Assembly (NCBI GenBank): GCA_964020975.1
Contig: OZ026621.1
Coordinates: 92,946,867-93,010,866, forward strand
Source: Hermodice carunculata
Taxonomy: Eukaryota > Annelida > Polychaeta > Eunicida > Amphinomidae
Length of the DNA: 64,000 nucleotides
Reading direction: 5' to 3'
Positions 57,250 to 64,000 of the stretch are shown here, piece after piece (position 1 is the first letter of the stretch; each line of letters starts with the position of its first letter). Both the position numbers and the translations under genes were made by a program. Below the pieces are notes generated by a model. It saw only the letters and a list, made by a program, of their open reading frames with translations, was not told the DNA's origin and did no database searches.

Positions 57250-60035
57250 ATTTGAACATGACAGCTAGTTGTGACAGCAGTCTTGACTTGTGACATACAA
57301 CTGTACTGTACTTTACCTGACCTGATAATTAAAGACCCACAGCATAAAAAACCGTTGGCATTGGCTAATTCAGTCAACTGGTGAAATTCCCGAGTTTATT
57401 TTACTTGAGCCCATCACAGGAATGTTATCACAGTAAATATGGAAACATTAGAACCAAATAGGTCCTTGACGTCAAGCTGCTCCACCATGTTTGCTTGACA
57501 TGATGTGAGACACGGACAGCCTGAGTGACCATGAAAATAAAGGAAAAAAATAGCTGTTAGATTTGAGTTGATTAAATATATAGGTCAGTTTAGCTGCTTC
57601 AATGCCCCCCCCCTCTTTTTTAACAGCTAGACTCATCTCCTAAATATCAGGGTCTGAATGAAAACTAATGTGACATAATTTTGCACAGCTGCATGTGCCT
57701 GGTGAGCATCTCTTTTTCTGAAAGAAGTAACTCTGAAGTTTGTCACTGTGTTGCTTCAACATTTGCAAACCAGTCCCTGTCACATCTGAAAGAGGTAAAA
57801 CTGAAGTTACATGTCTGCAGTCATTATGTCACTTTGATGAATATTTTGAAGCCATTCACTTTATCAATTTGATGACCATTTGCAGCCAGAAAGGTTTCTA
57901 TTGGGGCCTTGCATCATAGATCTTCAGTCTAAACATTTGTAGCTACCTTTGGCATCTTGTCCCTCAGTGCATGTCTGCATTAAGGACAGGTCGGTCCTCA
58001 CTCATCTGTGTGTCACCCAAGCAAGCTGTATTCTGCTGAGCCAGTCCCATGCTTCCAGGGTCAGGAATGATCAATATCACCACGGCAGTGTTAGTCTGTT
58101 TGGACTAGCCCTTTGCTGGTTGGAGTATGACCTGAGTCAACAGTTTTCCTTGTTAGGTTAGCCACAATGCATTCAACATGTGCAAAGAAAGCTGTTGACC
58201 TGCAACTTGCTATCGAGGTGTTGGTCTTAGTTACATGTTCTATTCTCACTCAAAACGTTCTTTGCTGTGCACTGTAACAGGAAATGAATGGGAGTACAAG
58301 CATTGACGCCATTGACAATTTCCATGCTCTTTTGGGTGATTTGAGCAGGAATTAAGCAGAAGTAAAAGACAAACCGGAAGAAATATTGATGTTCAGGGAC
58401 TCAGATGCACATCTCTATATAGTCTATTGGACATTGGAAAAAAGCCATATATGTTCAGGGATCAAGTCTTTTCATTATCAGCACATGTACTGTGAATATG
58501 CTTTTTTTTTTTTTTTCATTTTGGACCTTTCACTGAGACTTCAAATTTGGAAGTTTAATTTTTCTTCCAATCAATGCCACTTTAAAAAGTTTTTTTTCAT
58601 TATGTTTTTAATTTCACTGTTTGAAGCATCAGCGAAATAAGCAAAAATAAGGACACAGCAAAATTAAATGAATTCACAGTATATTGTGGTTTGATGTCAT
58701 TAGTGTACATACTTTAATACTCTTCATTTTTTTTTAGTGTAAGAAGTGGCCATTGTGCTGGATACCTCTAACACACTCTCATTAATCATAATAGGCTTAT
58801 GAAGCTAAATTTTTAAGTAAGAGTTGTTGCTTTGGCTGTCTGTCCTTTTAATTTGCAACTGATAGCAAAATGCTACCAAATCAAATGTTATGACAGCTAA
58901 GCCTTATATTGTAGGGGTGCTTTTTGGTAATTTTCTTTGAGTAATGATGCTGCTTTATAAATTAATTAACATTCAGTAAGTGCCTTAGATTTTCTTCAGG
59001 CCATTTCTTAGTGCCTACTTCAACAAGGCCATCCAAAGTATTTGTATAGCATATACATGTAACTCTTGCATGTTAGGTATGCTGTTTCCAGTGATTCTGA
59101 ACTTAGCCTGTGGTAAGTTAGCATGAGGCTGGGTGACACTTGCTGGACCGTATGCAGTGGAAAGACACCTGTATCTTTAAAGAGCATGCAGGTTGCAACG
59201 TGTCACACATTTGCTGTTACTACCTTGGCTGCTTGCCTTGTTATATTTGCTTATTCCCAGAAACATTTTTGTCCTGATACAGAGGGATGTGATTCATGAT
59301 TATGGCAGAAGATCCACAGACACAAATTCTTGAACCAGGTCATCCATCATGGTTCAGATTTCTCTACACTGTGCAGACAAAGTGCTCACAGTCTGCATTG
59401 ATCTCACCGGCCAATAAGTATGTTCTTGCATTATGTCCACATGTCAAGATGCACAATGCTTAAAATTTACACCAATCTTTTATTCTGTTATGTAAAATCA
59501 GTCCTTTATACAGAGCTTTCGATAAAACATGCACTCTTGACCCCATTTACCCTGGTAATCACATCTTATCTCAACTGTACGGAATTCAAATGGAATGCTT
59601 GCCTGTGTTGCTGTCTTGTGATGCCAACCTGTATAGTTGTCCTGTATAGCTGTACCCTGTGATGCTTGCCTGTGTTGTTGTCCTGTGATTGGCTGGAGGC
59701 TCACCCCCAACAATCCTCTGACCCACACTGCTCCTCTACTGTGTGAACTACAAAGACCGATTTTTCTCCTTCACCCACACTAACCAATGCTACTTACAAT
59801 GAGAATCAATTCATAATTGATGAAAATTCTCTCTTTCACAAGTTCTTGAAGTTCTTGCAAAGAGGTGTATTTTGATCACACTGATTTAAAGAAATATGTC
59901 CATGATTGTGAGCTGTATTGTTTTGTTCAGACTTGTGGTCATGTCTTCTTTCCATTAACTGTTAACCTGATAAAAATGCTCTTCAGCCATCAACCAACAC
60001 CTTGGCTCTTGTAAAATGATCTTGTTTGTTGTACA
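57250..60035. other. No recognised gene
   Basis: Long AT-rich interval with short frames only. T-runs occur at 58502-58517 and 58590-58597. No inverted ends, tandem arrays or protein motifs were identified. The pogo element's other end may lie near its left side. Confidence 0.3.
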
Positions 60036-60138
60036 TGTACAGTTATGTTCAATGGAACGAACAACACCTAGCAATCTAAGCACGATAAATAATAAATAAC
60101 AACAAATGAATAAATCTTTTTAATGAGAAAAGGGAGTG

Positions 60139-60190
60139 TCCTCCCCTGACGCGTTTTGCGCCCTGGGTGACACTTCATCGGGGATGGGAG
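60139..60190 (-). ncRNA. Hammerhead 3a, in left inverted arm, decayed
   Basis: Read on the minus strand: CTCCCATCCC, then a CUGAUGA-like box (CCGATGA), a stem II of about five pairs in GTGTC...GGCGC, a GAAA-like box (CAAAA), CGC, GTC and AGGGGAGG, which pairs with the CTCC/CCC strand as stem I. The overall fold and GTC cleavage triplet are plain, while core boxes have changes, so cleavage is unlikely. Confidence 0.65.
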
Positions 60191-60633
60191 GCTCACTCCA
60201 ATTTATTTTGGTCTGATATACAACTTAAGTGCTGATTAGAGGCTCGTTTTTTTTGGAGAATCATACATGTGAACTTTCCAAATATAGTCTGCTTATTATG
60301 ACGTCAATGTTCAATTCTGTCTAGCTGGGGCATTACAGTTCCTATGATCTTTACTGATTTTGTATAAACTTATTACACATTTATGAGCACTTAAAAATAT
60401 ATGTATCAAATGAACTTATAGTTCAGTCATGTTTAATCTGTTAAATGTTATCGCGTTTCTAGTTATCGGGATTTCTCTTTCCCAGTGTTCTCTTGTGGCA
60501 GCTTTAATTTGTTTAGCGACTATACTTTTAATTTGACTGTTGTCAAGTCAGCCTCAAAAGGTCTGTGGTATTTGGTCATTTTCATTGCTGGAGTCCCTGA
60601 TTGATATCGTATAGGCTGTTGGAAATCTACATC

Positions 60634-60783
60634 ATGGGTCCTGAAGTGATGTCTGTAACTGTCTATCCTTTCGTATGTTTTATGGCACACACTGCATGTA
60701 AGAATATAATCATCTCTGTGTTTCTTAGTAACATGTCTGTTAAGTGACTGCTTGTGTCAATATTGTTTCTCACAAAAATAGCA
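60634..60783 (-). pseudogene. Two C2H2 zinc fingers inside element C
   Basis: Minus-strand translation gives CYFC...HKQSLNRHVTKKH (C-x2-C-x12-H-x4-H, with a TGA inside the finger) and directly after it CSVCHKTYERIDSYRHHFRT plus H (C-x2-C-x12-H-x3-H), separated by RDDYILT. They lie between the endonuclease and the left inverted arm. Zinc fingers are not a usual downstream part of Penelope-type elements. They may be a captured host fragment, the leading part of a second copy in tandem, or an unrecognised module. Confidence 0.6.
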
Positions 60784-61014
60784 CTTTCATATCTTTCTGC
60801 CCAGGAGTTTAGGCCTGATGGAGTTACTGTGTTGAGCTCGTGAATTCAGGGGGCTTCGTGCATTGTGCGTATTATGTTGTCATGGCATGAGAATTTTTGT
60901 ATGTCATATATTATGACCTATAAGACAGGGCAAGTGGCCTGAAGGAAGAGGTAAAAGTTCGACTGGTTTCGTTCAAACGGACTCGCCAGGAACTAACAGA
61001 AAACTGCTGGGGGC

Positions 61015-61016
<2 letters not shown>

Positions 61017-61099
<83 letters not shown>
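61017..61099. repeat. (AT)n microsatellite
   Basis: About 41 uninterrupted AT units inside element C, between the endonuclease and the zinc-finger remnant. Tyr-Ile frames across it are artefacts. Confidence 0.98.
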
Positions 61100-61102
<3 letters not shown>

Positions 61103-61269
61103 GCACAGGTAACTTTCCGTCGTGACACAAAACATGTGCATTATGATGACATGAGGACAGGGTGTGCATTGGGTGTGATTGGTTATCACAGTCAGTCCAT
61201 TTCAAACTGCCTGCTTGAAATGGAAGTTCCTTCCAAATAAGGAAAGGTAAACAAGTGGACCCACCGGAT

Positions 61270-62215
61270 CACTTGGTTCATATGTGTGTTGGGCTTTATG
61301 ATCCAGTAGAATTCCTGTTCTATGCATGCCTTAAATAGGGGCAATGAGAAAAGAGCTGATGTATTTTCTGAGAGGGTAGATCTGTGGTTTTCCTCCTATA
61401 TATACACAGTGTGATATAAAGCTATGAGGTACTGTTATCAGGGGTGAATGAGCTACCACAATAATATTTTTTTTCATATATTATGACGTTTGAATCTGGG
61501 CATTGTTGTAGGTGCAACGAAATAGATTAAGGCTTTTTGTCTTTGATGTCTTGTCGGTGTCCATAAAAACGTTTTACAAATGATTGTGATGTTTGACTTA
61601 TGTATTGCTTATGGTATTTGGAACATTCTATACGTATTAAATTTGTAGAGCGACATGTGATTTCTTGTTTGATGATGTATTTTGATTTTGGAAGCTGTGC
61701 TTATAAATGAGTTAGTTTTTATCATGTAGTTTTACATGTACATGTATCGACAGGCCATGCACTGATGTCCACATGGTCTGTTACCTGGTCTTGGTTTGGG
61801 TTTATCAAAATCAGAGTGGACTAGTTTATCACGAAGGGAGCATAGTCTTTTGTAGGAGATCATATGCGTTTTGTTATAAAGGTGGACCGCATCCGTATTT
61901 GCCTTAATATTGGCCAATATTTCTTAATTAGAGCATTAGTGATGGGGTTTTCTGTTTTGTGTGTTACTACAAAGTTGATTATGTCTGTGTTTGTGGCTGT
62001 GTGCCATTTTGGTGCAAGGAGCGTAGCATGTGGCTGTGGGAAAGTGCGAGAAATGGCTTCCTGTATTATATTGGGTGGATAGCCACGTGTCACTAGATTG
62101 GTGGTGAGTTGTCTGGCTTGTGCGTGGAATTCATCGTTGGTTGAGCATATGCTTCTTATGCGTAGTGGCTGGCTGTACGGGATGGCACGTTTTTGGTGGG
62201 GTGGGTGGCAGGAGT
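61270..62215 (-). pseudogene. Penelope-type RT C-terminus and GIY-YIG endonuclease
   Basis: Starting right at the inner edge of the right arm, the minus strand reads IPYSQPLRIRSICSTNDEFH, LVTRGYPPNIIQEAISRTFP (the conserved RT thumb-side segment), VVTHKTENPITNALIKKYWP, and then KPKPRPGNRPCGHQCMACRY, ITCRSTNLIRIECSKYHKQY (GIY-YIG region) and VKRFYGHRQDIKDKK, with EQEFYWIIK near the end. Several interruptions are present. The RT palm is absent. Confidence 0.8.
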
Positions 62216-62356
62216 TATAAACTGGACAGAAATGAACATTGACGTCACAATAAGCAAACTACATTTGGAATGTTCTCATATATGATCCTCCAGAAAACTG
62301 AGCCTCGATCTAATCAGCACTTAAGTTGTATATCAGACCAGAATAAATTGGAGTGA

Positions 62357-62411
62357 GCCTCCCATCCCGTAATGAAGTGCTACCCAGGGCCTGAAATGCA
62401 TTGGGGGAGGC
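62357..62411 (+). ncRNA. Hammerhead 3b, in right inverted arm, decayed
   Basis: On the + strand CCTCCCATCCCGTAATGAAG, then TGCTACCCAGGGCCTGAAAT and GCATTGGGGGAGG mirrors hammerhead 3a. GAAA and stem I (CCTCCC...GGGAGG) are kept; the cleavage triplet and the CUGAUGA-like box are altered. The two arms have decayed at different positions, so they diverged independently after insertion. Confidence 0.55.
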
Positions 62412-62514
62412 CACTCCCTTTTCTCATTGGAAAGATTTATTCACTTGTTATTTATTATTTATCATGCTTAGATTGCTGGGTGTTGTTTGTTCCATTAAAC
62501 ATAATTGATATCAG

Positions 62515-64000
62515 GCCAGTCACATCGGGGCAAACTGTGCATCTTTGACAGATCCACCTGGCCATCTATTTAACCTTATATGTTTCAGGCGTAGGTGTGT
62601 TGTCGACTATTTCAGCATGTTTTTGTACATGTACAAGATAGGTCCTACCTTTAAGCTGTTATAAGGTTCCATGGGGGTAATTATGCCTGTGCTGAGGTAA
62701 CATGATTGGAGAGTGCCAATAAAATATGAGGCCTAGGGATGCAAGGGGTTGTATATTAAACAATTTTGCTACCAGAAAGGCAGATTTTGGCTTGATAGTG
62801 GAAAACAATGTATACTTTGAGCTGACATGAATATTATGACGGTATGTACACTGTCACCAGAAAACAGTGATTCAGCTGGAGTCAACACCGTGTGCGCAAT
62901 GATATTGCAAGTAGTACTACACAGAGCTGGTTGCCATGGCAATTTGCAGAAAAATTTCCCATTCATGCCCATGTTTTCTGGTGTGTATTTGATGTAAAAA
63001 ATTCTTACACACATTTTGGTGTATAAAACATATATGTTTGTTATCCATTAAGTGAACTAGAAGGTGGTAGCTCTGTTCGTCTGTATTTCCACAGGTTGAA
63101 TTACTGGCATGAAACCATAACTATTGACCAACAGTTAGGTGACATGCTAGGCAGGCTGTCATTGAAGTGCGCTCATTAGGGAGGATTCTTGTGCAAGTAA
63201 ATCAGCAGCCAGATCTCCATGTGCTGTCTGCAGCTCTGTCAGTGCCTGAGCTACAAACAGGTCTGCTTCCAGTTGCTGCATTTTAACCTCCGTGCTATCC
63301 ACTGCTGTTATTCAGGTGACAATCACCTGAAGGCAGTTGTGGATGGGCACTGCCATCTTATGCAGGCCGTTCATGTGTCATAGATATTCTCAGCCATCCT
63401 TATTAACATTCAGAGCCCTCACTTGCACTGACGTGGCTGCCCGTGAGTCTTGCCAGTCTCTCAACTTGTGCAGAGCCTGCGTCAGTAGGATCTGCCAAAC
63501 CTGAGCTTTAGCCTTGAATTCAAGCCTTCAAATCCTGAACAATCCTATCAGGGTGGAGATAGGTTAGGGTGCCACAATAGCAGAGCTGTAGGAAGGAAAA
63601 AACTTTGGTGAGGCCATTTAGTTCATTTAGTGACACTGTTGGCAGTGCAAGTGCCGAAGGCATGCAGCCATTCTAAGAGAGCCTCCCCCCTCCCCCCTCC
63701 CCCCAGGAAAATTTTTCAATTCCTGCATTAAGAGCACCAAGCTCAGTGCATTTTTTTGGTCTTTTTGTGTGGAAGTTGTATGACTTTGTGTGGAAGTTGT
63801 ATGACAATGCAAGTTAAATAAGCAGAATTCACATCTTTTCTGGGTTTCTATTTTTTGCACACAATATTCTCTTGTGTCAACTGATTCATGTATAATGGGA
63901 TAACATTTCAGATTACATTTACAACTCACATAAGTGCTGTATATTTAATTGGTACTTACATCTTTCCTAGCACTCTACGCACAAAGAAAACCTCACCACT
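62515..64000. other. No recognised gene; 21-bp duplication at 63764-63804
   Basis: CTTTTTGTGTGGAAGTTGTA / GACTTTGTGTGGAAGTTGTA are adjacent direct repeats near 63762-63804. A C-rich run lies at 63685-63705. No coding domains seen up to the window end. Confidence 0.35.

Larger units (their letters stand above)
60040..62507 (-). mobile_element. Penelope-like element C with 285-bp inverted terminal repeats
   Basis: 60040-60324 and 62222-62507 are inverted copies of each other (both contain GGAACRAACAACACC, CAATCTAAGCA, CTGATATACAACTTAAGTGC or their complements, and GACGTCAATGTTCA). Between them, on the minus strand, are the C-terminal part of a Penelope-type reverse transcriptase and a GIY-YIG endonuclease; most of the reverse transcriptase is missing. 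Each arm carries a decayed hammerhead. Penelope-like elements are known for terminal repeats that may lie inverted and for hammerheads inside them, so the layout is canonical for a truncated copy. Confidence 0.85.

Overview
This is eukaryotic, almost certainly metazoan, DNA: roughly 60% A+T, sparse short exons with GT/AG borders, long non-coding stretches, many microsatellites, several satellite arrays and fossils of many transposon families (LINE, Penelope-like, Copia, Gypsy, hAT, pogo/Tigger, mariner-type MITEs). The mix (Penelope-like elements with hammerhead ribozymes, pogo, hAT, and dispersed ACATGTA-rich repeats) fits a marine invertebrate such as a lancelet, hemichordate, echinoderm or mollusc. 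The sequence alone does not let me choose among these. There is no operon, rRNA, tRNA or CRISPR array.

Host genes are few. The best candidate lies on the + strand. A short GC-rich exon at 14319-14470 is in matching phase with a large exon at 25660-27263, which encodes a W-x-P-D-x-x-F domain followed by an arginine/serine-rich tail built of 18-residue repeats. A second, unrecognised candidate exon ends in a stop at 53541. Everything else that looks like protein belongs to transposable elements.

Layout: 1-2.9 kb, LINE reverse transcriptase (with a nested MITE), a Penelope-like (PLE) GIY-YIG fragment and a TATA box plus hammerhead ribozyme; 3.1-6.3 kb, a roughly 190-bp G/C-tract satellite array; 7.3-9.2 kb, a (GA)n microsatellite and a second PLE remnant; 9-13.5 kb, pogo-like repeat ends and a LINE 3' end; 14.3-27.3 kb, the host gene and its long intron, which holds a 345-bp hammerhead-carrying insertion with a 19-bp target-site duplication (15.93-16.31 kb) and a 147-bp satellite (17.8-19.1 kb); 28.5-31.5 kb, a LINE tail against a Copia fossil; 33.8-36.2 kb, a higher-order tandem repeat; 36.79-39.93 kb, a whole-looking hAT transposon with a two-exon transposase, inverted ends and 8-bp target duplications; 41-44.6 kb, a Gypsy fossil split by a mariner-type MITE; 47-52.6 kb, minisatellites; 54.4-57.2 kb, a decayed pogo/Tigger transposon; 60.04-62.51 kb, a truncated PLE between 285-bp inverted repeats, each carrying a decayed hammerhead.

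The unifying theme is the set of self-cleaving hammerhead ribozymes. One at 16189-16229 has every core nucleotide and three formable stems. One at 2773-2817 keeps its core but has a damaged stem II. A pair lies in the inverted arms of the 60-62 kb element, and a faint one lies beside the 8.5-kb PLE. Two of them sit 39 and 77 bases downstream of a TATA box. This matches the known association of hammerheads with Penelope-like retroelements and their small non-autonomous kin.
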